64,000 nucleotides of DNA from the NCBI GenBank assembly GCA_963575745.1, contig CAUYUJ010001738.1, positions 33,663 to 97,662 on the forward strand, written 5' to 3'. The notes beneath the pieces are model-generated. The model was not told where the DNA came from, searched no databases, and saw only the letters and a program-made list of their open reading frames with translations. Position numbers and translations under genes: made by a program. Of the stretch, positions 53,301 through 63,294 are shown in pieces (the first letter of the stretch is position 1; the number at the start of each line of letters is the position of its first letter). The stretch is from Prorocentrum cordatum (taxonomy: Eukaryota; Sar; Dinophyceae; Prorocentrales; Prorocentraceae).

Positions 53301-53620
53301 ACGTCGCCACGTTTGGTGCTGATCCTGGGCCTTCCCAGAAGAGAGTACGCTTTGCTGATGCACCCTCGCAATCTTTCGCGGGAGCCATCTCACAAGTCGT
53401 TGCTGAGAGTATTGCATTGAGTGATAGGCTGGAGGATGTTTCACAGGAGCTCGCCAGGCACATTGCGACCCAGGACGCCAGCTTCAACAGGCAGACCTTG
53501 AAAAGACGACGACTGCAAAACCAGGTTGACGGTTTACCGCCGGCGCTAGTTATTGCTGGAAGCTTAAGAGTAATTCCGGCGCGCTGGAGAGCTAGTAGCT
53601 CCTCGGCATCGATGAGCTAG
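50396..53620 (+). CDS. LINE ORF2: APE endonuclease and reverse transcriptase, runs into flanking DNA
   Basis: In phase with ORF1, with no stop between 50351 and here; ATG 50396 precedes the endonuclease. Endonuclease: TLNVNKIG, LQECQ (Glu about 50504), AGDCQVEL (Asp 50819), SDH (Asp 51164). Reverse transcriptase: motif A ADIARAFDNV (Asp 52190 and 52208), motif B RTGGTESPLAF (Glu 52379), motif C LWADNLYL (Asp 52523, Asn 52526). The thumb and a basic C-terminus follow. There is no RNase H, unlike the other element. Around 53169-53310 a 76-bp tandem duplication shifts phase, yet the frame stays open. The element ends at 53519; the last 33 or so codons, to TAG 53618, are host hairpin and leader, so the native C-terminus is either lost or lies at this junction. 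Confidence 0.8.
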   Translation: MQPGTLNVNKIGKSQDRGFSCMRLLSTLGVNIVCLQECQNLSHNSISFRKLGWESYLSTCKQAGVVIRGQQRHNIKASFSTDRISILAFRRPCVFLVSAYFPHCDRDDALDVQKNMLGYIRQTFAHFCSKNGSDYRLVLAGDCQVELTPGLETRFGIHTGQALSIAMHRGYGVKGDHEQRRWREDHMREEMEGFMQRMRLCATNTLGTRRVPTFEPLGRQTAPRVLDYIMVPTSWSDMIVDGRVDMLYEAHDSRFSDHALVRVELNVAAKPTSRYRPAPRHHSAHKQFESHREEDMFRALVDIQVPVVGPEEMAKTIRDHALPLLSAPGHQRSPPARTPQHALLEKQVREHKGNRQAQRELRRQLRPLQDEYNRQKAKYSVAPTRRGKRTRVRKLKVDGIVTEDREAWEEEVHAHAVRTMTCPAERERNAQLVTRLRRAALDSQAVGPTLTPSVIYRARARLRSGKACGPDGVSIELLKVLPWRSMRRITAVFQEIYSGRRRTPSSWCDVYLNLMPKMSNMESLDDTRNLIISNTLGKWYLTAVTILIEDRLALWKSKLGIYGFAGGRHTWEIAAALKGIARHASIWGKDQSAHIASADIARAFDNVTLSMLARAMDKLEIPARLQYALIEPLAFTNCTIVFEGIQLDGVSWDKSLRTGGTESPLAFNIVVIAMWASVVASLDAQNIGYEIPDPHNPATYHTYNHALWADNLYLVGRNAKEIQKIVDVFTVALADWGMSWKSSSLQILVCGTQDPTPILAQVGDQRVAFTPVESLSILGCVVCKSFLEGHEDLAHRLKCARGSFFAQISYFGCRSVPLKHKYRRYQAQVQSRLLYAGEMFTLDAEAVRTIHAFEGMCLLRMWCRRKPTSLTWGVWRPEMLHKVRQHFAEANFPSAVQMIAWKSWTMMRSIKEYILSDCHRRHVQRRQSASPEEAPSAREHLRQRRQILQEASGRKSWGSPECEGTPQAHVATFGADPGPSQKRVRFADAPSQSFAGAISQVVAESIALSDRLEDVSQELARHIATQDASFNRQTLKRRRLQNQVDGLPPALVIAGSLRVIPARWRASSSSASMS
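53169..53310 (+). repeat. 76-bp tandem duplication inside ORF2
   Basis: GGCGTCAGAGCGCAAGTCCTG at 53169 recurs as GGCGTCAGGACGCAAGTCC at 53245, continuing through GAAGCCCCGA and GCGAGGGAACACC. The offset of 76 is not a multiple of three, so the copies encode different residues. Confidence 0.85.
53520..53549 (+). repeat. Right half of the split cassette
   Basis: ACCAGGTTGACGG, TTTACCGCC and GGCGCTAG; the partner of 48749-48782. Confidence 0.85.
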
Positions 53621-54374
53621 AGGAATACCTCGTAGAGCTATGGTCGTAACAGAGCTAGAGGAATTCGGCAACAGAGTAGAGCTAGTTGGCGAAATTTCGA
53701 AAAGGGACGTGATCATACCATCCGCGGCCTGGCTCAGCCGATTTTGCAGTTCCAACAATTCGGTTGGGCTGATAATTGTGCAGAGCGGAACTTTGGATTA
53801 CAGAAGTTACATCTCAAATTCTTAGCTGATTCCGTCGACAAATTCTTCCAGGCGGAGCTGGCACCTAACGTTAGATTGACACCACTAAAAATTAAGATTT
53901 CACGAAGATCTACTGCGAAGTTCGCTGCTTCGATTCTGGGCACTCTTTCGCATACAAGAAGCTCTACGAGGTTCCCGGCGGTGACCAGGTTGACGGTTCA
54001 CCGCCGGCGCCAGTTCCGGCGCGGGGTGGAGCTAGTTCATCGATCCGGCCAGAAAGGACAAAGTGGTAACTTTTGGGTGGTTTTACGATTTTTCGAAAGA
54101 TATTGACAATTCATTTTCAAAAAGCAGATTTTTCGCACCTCCAGTTGGTTATTGCGCATCTGCCAGTAAAATTTTCAGGCTCATAGGTGCAGTATTACCA
54201 TCAAAACACTTGGAGGAACCGACGTTGGATAAAAATAGGGAAAACTTGTTTTTTCGAGTTTTTCGGATCTTGCTCCAGACGTTTTCTTCATGTCTACCGA
54301 GGAGCGCCGTGTCAGGAAAGAGCTCTACGAGGGCCCCGGCGGTAACATGGTTGACGGTTTACCGCCGGTTCCCA
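53596..54374 (+). mobile_element. Family C element interrupted by the B element 53626-54013
   Basis: Starts TAGCTCCTCGGCATCG (leader with a small deletion) and ends with a C cassette (54319-54374). It is split at GAGGAA; the right part resumes TTCCGGCGCGGGG exactly. The interior has GGAGGAACCGACGTTGG. Confidence 0.75.
53626..54013 (+). mobile_element. Family B element with a divergent interior
   Basis: 388 bp, starting TACCTCGTAGAGC and ending GGCGCCAG. The interior (53700-53940) does not match other B copies; I see no frame of note in it. Confidence 0.75.
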
Positions 54375-55365
54375 TTGGCAAGAAAAATCTCGACGGACCT
54401 TTTGGTGACTTTTGGTCGGTTGAGAATTTCCTTCTCGAAATTCAACTATTCGTTAGAGCTCTAGTATTTTTTTCCGTGATATTCGATCTTATTCCCGCTC
54501 GCCATCTTGATCTCAGCTCGATCGGGTACCTTTTACTGCCAAAAAGCACACTGGCGGGATCGGCTGTTTCAAGTCATCTTGACACGCGATGACGGTTTTC
54601 TGAACATAACTCGATCTTTAGGACAGCTACAGAGCTAGTACGCACAGCTAATTGATTCAGAATGATGAGGCGCGTTCGCCTGTTGAATCGAGAGGTCTGA
54701 ACTCGGTCTGCTAGCCGAGCTAGATCCGCAAACCTATTCGTATTATTCGAGTCATCTCGACAGACGCTCTTAGTTTTCTGTACTTAACTCGAGCTATAGG
54801 ACAGCTACAGAGCAAATACTTACAGAAACTGATTCAGAATCATCAGTCGTATTTGCTTGTTGACTCCAGAGCTCTGAACTCGGTCTGCTGTCCGATCTAG
54901 AATCGCGAAACTATTCGTATTGTTCGAGTCATCTTTAGAAGTGCTCTCGGTTTTCTGCACTCAACTCGGGCTGAGGGGGGGTGCAGTGCTTGTGGTCACA
55001 GGAATCGATTTGAAGACATCAGGCGCGTCCGGCTGTCGAATCCAGAGCTCGGAACTCGGTCTACTGCCCGAACTAGGTCCGCGTTCTATTCCTCGAGTCA
55101 TCGAGTCATCCTCAGAGGTGCGGTCGGTTTCCTGCTTAACTCGGGCTGGGTGATAATCACAGGAGTCGATTCGTACTACAGAGCTCGTGAAGAAGAGAAT
55201 TCAGAAGCATCGGGGGCGTTCGGCTGTTGCATCGAGAGGTCTGAAATTTCTTGGGCTGGAAAATTATTCGTTCTCTGCATTTGTTGTTCCACATTATATA
55301 TTCTCAGGAAGCTCTACGAGTCCCCCAGCGGTAAGAAAGGTTGACGGTTTACCGCCGGCTCCCAG

Positions 55366-55892
55366 TTGTTGCTGGAAGCCTAAGAGTAATTTCGGGGCGC
55401 TGGAGAGCTAGCTGGTAAGAAAAATCTCGACAGACCTTTTGCTGACTTTTGGTCGGTTGAAACTTTTGTTCTCGAAATTCAACCATTCGTTAGAGCTCTA
55501 GTACTTTTTCCCGTGATATTCGATCTTATTTCCGCTCGCCATCTTGATCTCAGCTCGATCGGGTACCTTTTACTGCCAAAAAGCACTGCGGCGGGATCGG
55601 CCGTTTCGAGTCATCTTGATAGGCGCTGTCGGTATATTGGACTCAACTCGAGGTTTAGGACAGCTACAGAGCTGGTAAGTACAGCTAATCGATTCAGAAT
55701 GATCAGGCGCGTTCGTCTGTTGCATCCAGAGGTCTGAACTCGGTCTGCTAGCCGAGCTAGATCCGCAAACCTATTCGTATTATTCGAGTCATCTTGACAG
55801 GCGCTCTCGGTTTTCTGTACTTAACTCGAGCTATAGGACAGCTACAGAGCTGATACTTATGGAAATCGATTCAGAATCATCAGTCGCGTTTG
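55366..55892 (+). repeat. Family A copy, both ends missing
   Basis: Starts TTGTTGCTGGAAGCC in the leader and stops in a monomer at GTCGCGTTTG, where the next element begins. The expected continuation (TCTGTTGAATCC) was not found downstream. Confidence 0.7.
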
Positions 55893-56445
55893 TAACTCGT
55901 AGAGCTTTCCTTAGCACGTCGTTGCTGGAAGCTTAAGAGTAATTCCGGGGCGCTGGAGAGCTAGTTGGCAAGAAAACTCTCGACGGACCTTTTGCTGACT
56001 TTTGGTTGGTTGAATTTTTTTTTCGAAATTCAACCATTCGTCAGAGCTCTAGTATGTTTTCCCGTGATATTCGATCTTATTCCCGCTCGCCATCTTCATC
56101 TCAGCTCGATCGGGTACCTTTTATTGGCAAAAAGCACTGTGGCGGGATCGGCCGTTTCGAGTCATCTTGATACGCGCTGTCGGTATATTGGACTTAACTC
56201 GAGATATAGGACAGCTACAGAGCTGGTAAGCACATCTCATCGATTCAGAATGATGAGGCGCGTTCGTCTGTTGCATCGAGAGGTCTGAACTCGGTCTGCT
56301 AGCTGAGCTAGATCCGCAAACCTATCCGTATTATTCGTGTAATCTTGACAGGCGATCTTGATTTTCTCTACTTAACTCGAGCTAAAAAGCACAGATACAG
56401 AGCTGATACGTACAGACGTCGATTCAGAATCGTCAGTCGCGTTCG
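55893..56445 (+). mobile_element. Family A element, 5' part only
   Basis: Starts TAACTCGTAGAGCTTTCC and stops in a monomer at GTCGCGTTCG, almost the same point at which its own host stops. The repeated breakpoint suggests a local duplication as well as insertion. Confidence 0.65.
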
Positions 56446-57729
56446 TACCTCGTAGAGATCTTCGGCATCGATGAGCTAGAGGGATTCCGGCGCGGGGTGG
56501 AGCTAGTAACTCGTAGAGCTTCCCTTAGCAAGTTATTGCTGGAAGCTTAAGAGTAATTCCGGGGCGCTGGACAGCTAGTTGGCAAGAAAATTCTCGACGG
56601 ACCTTTTGCTGACTTTTGGTCGGTTGAAAATTTTGTTCTCGAAATTCCTCAATTCGTTTGAGCTCTAGTATTTTTTCCCGTGATATTCGATCTATTCCCG
56701 CTCGCCATCTTGATCTCAGCTCGATCGGGTACCGTTTACTGCCAAAAAGCACACTGGCGGGACCGGTTCGAGTCATCTTGATACGGTATATTGGACTTAA
56801 ATCGAGATAGAGGACAGCTATAGAGCTGGTAAGCACACCTCATCGATTCAGAATGATCAGGCGCGTTCGTCTGTTGCACCCAGAGATCTAAACTCGGTCT
56901 GCTAGCCGAGCTAGGTCCGCAAACCTATTCGTATTATTCGAGTCATCTTGACAGGCGCTCTGGTTTTCTGTGCTTAACTCGAGCTATATGACAGCTACAG
57001 AGCTGATGCTTAGAGAAACTGTTTCAAAATGATCAGTCACGTTCGTCTGTTCAATCCAGAGCTCTGAACTCGGTTTGCTGCCCACAATCTAGACTCACAA
57101 AACTATTCGTATTGTTCGAGTCATCTTGAGAGGTGCTGTCGGTTTTTCTGTACAACTCGGGCTCGAGGGCGGCTACAGTGCTGGTAGTCACAGAAATCGA
57201 TTTGGAGACATCAGGCGCGTCGTCTGTCAAATCCAGAACTCGGAACTCGTCTGCGAAACTATTTTTATTGTTCGAGTCATCCTGAGAGGTGCTGTCGGTT
57301 TTTTGCACTTAACTCGGGCTGTTGGGGGGCTGCAGGGCTGGTAATCACAGGAATCGATTCGGAGACATCAGACGCGTCCGCCTGTCGCATTCAGAGGTAT
57401 GAACTCGGTCTGATACTCGAGCTAGGTTTGCCAAACTATTCGTATTGTTCGAGTTATCTTGAGAGGCGCTGTCGATTTACGCACGTAACTCGGGCTGTAG
57501 GAGAGCAGAGAACTCGAACATAAGACAATCCAGAAGCATCGGGGGCGTTCGGCTGTTGCATCGAGAGGTCTGAAATCGCTTGGGCTGAAAAACTCTTCGT
57601 TCTCTGCAATTTTTTTCGGCATTATATATTGTCAGGAAGCTCTACGAGTCCCCCGGCGGTTTCAAAGGTTGACGGTCTACCGCCGGCGCCCAGTTGGCGG
57701 ACGCGGCCAGAAAGGACAAAGTGGTAGTT
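56446..57729 (+). repeat. Family B host copy interrupted by the element 56507-57693
   Basis: The B leader 56446-56506 ends GGAGCTAG; it resumes at 57694 with TTGGCGGACGCGGCC. It is cut again at 57729. Confidence 0.8.
56507..57693 (+). mobile_element. Family A element, complete, five-monomer form
   Basis: 1187 bp, starting TAACTCGTAGAGCTTCC and ending CCCAG. One monomer is shortened near 57235. Confidence 0.8.
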
Positions 57730-58970
57730 TAACTCGTAGAGCTTCCCTTAGCATAACTCGTAGAGCTTCCCTTAGCTAGTTGCTGGAAGCTTAAGAGTAA
57801 TTCCGGCGCGCTGGAGAGCTAGTTGGCAAGACAAATCTCGACGGACCTTTTGGTGACTTTTGGTCGGTTGAAAATTTTGTTCTCGAAATTCAACAATTCG
57901 TTTGAGCTCTAGTATTTTTCTGACCATATTCGATCTTATTCCCGCTCGCCTTCTTAATCTCAGCTCGATCGGGTAAATATTTCTGCAAGAAAGCATCGCG
58001 GCGGGATCGGCTGTTTCGAGTCATCTTGATACGCGTTGTCGGTATTTTGTACTCAACTCGAGCTGTAGGGCAGCTACAGAGCTCATTCTCACAGAAATCG
58101 ATTGCGAATCATCAGGCGCGTTCGTCTGTTCCATCTAGAGGTCTGAACTCGGTCTGCTGCCCGAGCTAGGTTCGCGAAACTATTCGTGTTGTTGGAGTCA
58201 TCTTGAGAGGTGCTGACAGTTTTCTGCACTTAACTCGGCTGTAGGGGGGCTACAGGGCTCGTGCTCACAGGAATCGATTCGGAGATATCAGATGCGTCCG
58301 CCTGCCGAGTCCAGAGCTCGGAACTTGGTGTGCTGCCCGAGCTAGGTTCGCCAAACTGTTCGTATTCGTCGAGTCATCTTGAGAGGTGCTGTCCGTGTTC
58401 TGCACTTAACTCGAGCTGTAAGGAGGCTGCAGGGCTGGTAATCACTGGAATCGATTCGGAGACATCAGTCGCGTCCACCTGTCGCATTCAGAGCCCTGAA
58501 CTCGGCCTGCTGCCCGAGCTAGGTCCGCGAAACTATTCGTATTGTTCGAGTCATCTTCAGAGGTGCTGTCGATTTTCTGCACTTAACTCGGGCTGTAAGG
58601 GGGCTGCAGGGCTGGTAATCACAGGAATCGATTCGGAGACATCAGGCGCGTCCGCCTGTTGCAATCAGATGTCTGAACTCGGTCTGATACTCGAGCTAGA
58701 TTCGCGAAACTATTTGTATTGTTCGAGTGATCTTGAGAGGTGCTGTCGATTTTCGCACGTAACTCGGGCTGTAGGAGAGCTACGGAGCTCGTGCGCACAG
58801 AAAACGATCCAGAAGCATGAGGGGCGTTTGGCTTTGCATCGAGAGGTCTGAAATCGTTTAGGCTGAATAACTATTCGTTCTCTGCATTTTTTTCGACAGT
58901 ATATATGCTCAGGAAGCTCTACGAGTCCCCCGGCGGTAAGGAAGGTTGACGGTTTACCGCCGGCGCCCAG
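57730..58970 (+). mobile_element. Leader stub (57730-57753) followed by a complete family A element
   Basis: TAACTCGTAGAGCTTCCCTT is cut after TTAGCA by a complete element, 57754-58970 (1217 bp, five monomers). The remainder of the cut leader was not found at the expected place. Confidence 0.7.
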
Positions 58971-59641
58971 TTGGTCGACCCGGCCAGAAAGGACAAAGTG
59001 ATAACTTTTGGGTGCTTTTGCGAATATTTGAAAGATATTTGACCATTTATTTTGAGAGCAGATTTTTCGCACCTGTAGTGGGTTATGCCGCGTCTGCCAG
59101 TAAAATTTTCAGGTCTGTAGGTGCTGTATTACTATCAAAACACTTGGAGGAACCGACGTTTAATAAACACAGAGAATCGTGATTCTTCGAGTTTTTTGTT
59201 TCTCGCTCCAAAAGCTTTCTCCATGTATTTCGACAGTCGCCGTGCAAGAAAAGTGCTCTACGAGGTCCCGGCGGTAACCAGTTTGACGGCTTACCGCCAG
59301 TTCCAGTTGGGCCACCCGGCCAGAAAGGACAAAGTGGTGACTTTTGGTCGGTTTTGCTATTATTTGAAAGATATTTGACAATTCATTTTGAGAAAGCAGA
59401 TTTTTCGCACCAGTAAACGAATGTGAGGGCCTCTGCGTCTTAATATCAGCTCTGTAGGCGCACATTTACTTTAAAAACACTTGGCGGAACCAACTTCATG
59501 TCGACATTAAAGAAAAACATGTTCAATTTTTCGAAAATTGTCTCCAGAAGCTCTCTCCTTCGACTTTGAGCACTCCTACGCGTGGGAGGAGCTCTACGAG
59601 GTTCCCGGCTGTGACCAGGTTGACGGTTCACCGCCGGTGCC
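58971..59641 (+). repeat. Two family B/C copies in tandem, leaders missing
   Basis: 58971-59306 starts TTGGTCGACCCGGCC and has the C-like tail GGAGGAACCGACG. 59307-59641 starts TTGGGCCACCCGGCC and has the B tail CACTTGGCGGAACC. Cassettes at 59253 and 59587; both have arm substitutions. Confidence 0.75.
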
Positions 59642-60818
59642 AATTCCGGCGCGCTGGAGAGCTAGTTGGCAAGAAAAATCTCGACGGACCTTTTGCTGAC
59701 TTTTGGTCGGTTGAAAATTTTGTTCTCGAAATTCAACAATTCGTTTGAGCTCTAGTATTTTTCCTGACCATATTCGATCTTATTCCCGCTCGCCATCTTG
59801 ATCTCAGCTCGATCGGGTACCTTTTACTGCCAAAAAGCTTCGCGGCGGGATCGGCTGTTTCGAGTCATCTTGATACGCGTTGTCGGTATTTTGTACTTAA
59901 CTCGAGCTGTAGGGCAGCTACAGAGCTCATCCTAACAGACATAGATTGCGAGTAATCAGGCGCGTTCGTCTGTTCCATCTAGAGGTCTGAACTCGGTCTA
60001 CTGCCCGAGCTAGGTTCGTGAAACTATTCGTATTGTTCGAGTTATCTTGAGAGGTGCTGTCAGTTTTCTGCACTTAGCTCGGGCTGTAGGGGGGCTACAG
60101 GGCTCGTACTCACAGGAATCGATTCGGAGACATCAGGCGCGTCCGTCTGCCAAATCTAGAGCTTAGAACTCGGTGTGCTGCCCGAGCTGGGTCGGCAAAA
60201 CTATTCGTATTCTTCGAGTTATCTTCAGATGTGCTGTCCGTTTTCTGCACTTAACTCGAGCTGTGAGGGGGGCTGCAGGGCTGGTAATCACTGGGATCGA
60301 TTCGGAGACACCAGTCGCGTCCGCCTGTCGCATTCACAGCTCTAAACTCGGTCTGCTGCCCGAGCTAGGTCCGCGAAACTATTCGTATTGTTCGAGTCAT
60401 CTTCAGAGGTGCAGTTGGTTTTCTGCACTTAACTCGGGCTGTAAGGGGGCTGCAGGGCTGTTAATCACAGGAATCGATTCGAAGACATCAGGCGCGTCAG
60501 CCTGTTGCATTCAGAGGTCTGAACTCGGTCTGATACTCGAGCTAGATTCGCGAAACTATTTGTATTGTTCGAGTGATCTTGAGAGGTGCTGTCGATTTTC
60601 GCACGTAACTCGGGCTGTAAGAGAGCTTCGGAGCTCGTGCGCACAGAAAACGATCCAGAAGCATGAGGGGCCTTCGGCTGTTGCATCGAGAGGTCTGAAA
60701 TCGCTTAGGCTGAAAAACTATTCGTTCTCTGCAATTTTTTTCGACATTATATGTGGTCAGGAAGCTCAACGAGTCCCCCGGCGGTAAGAAAGGTTGACGG
60801 TTTACCGCCGGCGCCCAG
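59642..60818 (+). repeat. Family A copy, 5' part missing
   Basis: Starts TTCCGGCGCGCTGG. Five monomers, tail close to 57754-58970, cassette 60760-60818. Confidence 0.75.
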
Positions 60819-60874
60819 TTCCTGGAAGTTTAAGAGTAATTCCGGGGCGCTGGAGAGCTAGTTGGCAAGAAAAA
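60819..60874 (+). repeat. Left piece of an interrupted family A host
   Basis: Leader fragment ending GGCAAGAAAAA. The same copy resumes at 63295 with TCTCGACGG. Confidence 0.8.
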
Positions 60875-63294
60875 TAACTCGTAGAGCTTCCCTTAGCAAG
60901 TAACTCGTAGAGCTTCCCTTAGCAAGTTGTTGCTGGAAGCTTAAGAGTAATTCCGGGGCGCTGGAGAGCTAGTTGGCAAGAAAAATCTCGACGGACCTTT
61001 TGCTGACTTTTGGTCGGTTGAAAATTTTGTTCTCGAAATTCAACCATTCGTTAGAGCTCTAGTATTTTTTCCCGTGATATTCGATCTTATTCCCGCCCGC
61101 CATCTTGATCTCAGCTCGATCGGGTACCGTTTACTGCCAAAAAGCACACGGGCAGGATCGGCCGTTTCGAGTCATCTTGACCGCGCTGTCAGTATATTGG
61201 CCTTAACTCGAGATACAAGACAGCTACGCAGCTGGTAAGCACACCTTATCGATTCAGAATGATCGGGCGCGTTCGTCTGTTGCATCTCGAAGTCTGAACT
61301 CGGTCTGCTAGCCGAGCTAGGGCCGGAAACCTATTCGTATTATTCGGGTCATCTGGACAGGCGCTCTCAGTTTTCTGTACGTAACTCGAGCTATAGGACA
61401 GCTACAGAGCTGAGACTTACAGAAACCGATTCAGAATCGTCAGTCGTATTTGTCTGTTGAATACAGAGCTCTCAACTCGGTCTGCTGCCCGATCTAGAAT
61501 CGCGAAACTATTCGTATTGTTCGAGTCATCTTGAGAGGTGCTGTCGGTTTTCTGCATTTAACTCGGGCTGAAGGGGGTTACAGGGCTGGTGGTCACAGGA
61601 ATCGATTTGAAGACAGCAGGCGCGTCCGCCTGTCGAATCCAGAGCTCGGAACTCGGTCTGCTGCCCGAAATAGGTCCGCGAAACTATTAGTATTTTTCGA
61701 GTCATCCTGAGACGTGCTCTCGGTTTTCTGCACTTAACTCGGGCTGTAGTGGGGCTGCAGGGCTGGTAATCACAGGAATCGATTCGAAGACATGAGACGC
61801 GTCCGCCTGTCGCATTCAGAGGTCTGAACTCGGTCTAATACTCGAGCTGGGTTTGCCAAACTATTCGTTTTCTTCGAGTCATCTTGAGAAGTGCTGTCGA
61901 TCTACGCACGTAACTCGGGCTGTAGGAGAGCTACAGAGCTCGTGAAGAAGACAATCGAGAAGCATCGGGGGCGTTCGGCTGTTGCATCGAGAGGTCTGAA
62001 ATCGCTTAGGCTGAAAAACTATTCGTTCTCTGCAATTTTTTTTCGACATTATATGTTGTCAGGAAGCTCTACGAGTCCCCCGGCGGTAAGAAAGGTTAAC
62101 GGTTTACCGCCGGCGCCCAGTTATTGCTGGAAGCTTAAGAGTAATTCCGGGGCGCTGGAGAGCTAGTTGGCAAGAAAAATCTCGACGGACCTTTTGATGA
62201 CTTTGGGTCGGTTGAAAATTTTGTTCTTGAAATTTAACAATTCGTTTGAGCTCTAGTATTTTTTCCCATGATATTCGATCTTATTCCCGCTCGCCATCTT
62301 GATCTCAGCTCGATCGGGTACCTTTTACTGCCAAAAAGCAGGCAGGCGGGATCGGCCGTTTCAAGTCATCTTGACACGTGATGACGGTTTTCTGAACATA
62401 ACTCGAGCTTCAGGACAGCTATAGAGCTGGTAAGCACAGCTAATCGATTTCCAATGATCAGGCGCGTTCGCCTGTGGAAATTAGAGGTCTGAACTCGGTC
62501 TGCTAGCCGAGCTAGGTCCGCAAACCTATTCGTATTATTCGAGTCATTTTGACAAACACTCGGTTTTCTGTACTTAACTCGAGCTATAGGACAGCTACAG
62601 AGCTGATAAGTACAGAAACTGATTCAGAATCATCAGTCGCATTTGTCTCTTGAATCCAGAGCTCTGAACTCGGTCTGCTGCCCGATCTAGAATCGCGAAA
62701 CTTTTCGTATTGTTCGAGTCATCTTGAGAAGTGCTCTCGGTTTTCTGCACTCAACTCGGGCTGGGGGGGGCTACAGTGCTGGTGGTCACAGGAATCGATT
62801 TGAAGACATCATGCGCGTCCGCCTGTCGACTCCAGAGCTCGGAACTCGGTCTGCTGCCTGAACTAGGTCTGCGAAACTCTTGTATTGTTCGAGTCATCTT
62901 GAGAGGTGCTGCCGGTTTTTTACTTTTCTCGGGCTGTAGGGGGGCTGCAGGGCTGGTAGTCACAGGAGTCGATTCGCAGACATCAGGTGCGTCCGCCTGT
63001 CGCATTGAGAGGTCTGAACTCGGTTTGATACTCGAGCTGGGTTGCCAAACTATTCGTTTTGTTAGAGTCATCTTGAGAGGTGCTGTCACGTAACTCGGGC
63101 TGTAGGAGAGCTACAGAGCTCGCAAAGAAGACAATCCAGAAGCATCGGGGGCGTTCGGCTGTTGTATCGAGAGGTCTGAAATCGCTTGGGCTGAAAAACT
63201 GTTCGTTCTGAATTTTTCCACATTATATATTGTCAGGAAGCTCTACGAGTCCCCCGGCGGTAAGGAAGGTTGACGGTTTACCGCCGGCGCCCAG
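60875..63294 (+). mobile_element. Family A element interrupted by 60901-62120
   Basis: The left piece 60875-60900 starts TAACTCGTAGAGC and ends TTAGCAAG; it resumes at 62121 with TTATTGCTGGAAGC and closes with CCCAG at 63294. With 60819-60874 and 63295 onward this is the clearest three-level nest. Confidence 0.85.
60901..62120 (+). mobile_element. Family A element, complete, innermost of a nest
   Basis: 1220 bp, starting TAACTCGTAGAGCTTCC and ending CCCAG. Five monomers. Loop variant AAAGGTTAA in the cassette at 62062, which would alter the LINE target. Confidence 0.85.

Larger units (their letters stand above)
48783..53519 (+). mobile_element. Second LINE, 5' end intact, no RNase H
   Basis: About 4.74 kb, flanked by ACCAGGTTGA at 48773-48782 and 53520-53529, the same position in the loop as the other copies. 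The 5' end GCGGAGCTTACCTCCCGCT matches that of the element at 17604. The 3' end is CGACTGCAAAA, with no 3' UTR after the coding frame. It is a clearly diverged relative, not a recent copy. Confidence 0.85.
53550..55365 (+). repeat. Family A host copy interrupted by the element 53596-54374
   Basis: The left part 53550-53595 ends GAGAGCTAG; it resumes at 54375 with TTGGCAAGAAAAATC. About four monomers, with a shortened stretch near 55085-55190, and the cassette 55307-55365. Confidence 0.8.
6767..63294 (+). repeat. About 47 terminal hairpin cassettes, all in + orientation
   Basis: Each cassette is about 60 bp: an outer arm GGAAGCTCTACGAGT, then GGCGGTAA, a loop containing AAAGGTTGACGG, TTTACCGCC and the end GGCGCCCAG before T. 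Starts found by eye: 6767, 7836, 9037, 10107, 11223, 12201, 13472, 15352, 16217, 17566, 24461, 25427, 26513, 27600, 28722, 29035, 30512, 31642, 32767, 33725, 34901, 35515, 36217, 37196, 38419, 40409, 40680, 41933, 42770, 44188, 44523, 45656, 45824, 47055, 48066, 48410, 48749, 53958, 54319, 55307, 57633, 58912, 59253, 59587, 60760, 62062, 63236. The inner stem is 8-10 bp with a loop of about 13. Those at 13472, 17566, 47055 and 48749 are split by LINE insertions in the loop. Families B and C carry variants with compensating changes in both arms. Confidence 0.9.

Noticed and set aside
60173-60787. A 204-codon frame, and many similar ones of 60-120 codons, encoding a repeated peptide such as GIDSETSGASACRIQSSEL
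   Set aside because: The monomer length of 177 bp is 59 codons, so a stop-free phase repeats automatically. Indels of any size break it in other copies and no start context or conservation beyond the DNA repeat is visible.
6767-63294. CRISPR-like array, because short palindromic cassettes recur with spacers
   Set aside because: Spacing is about 0.2-2 kb, the intervening sequences are related repeats and the gene content is eukaryotic.
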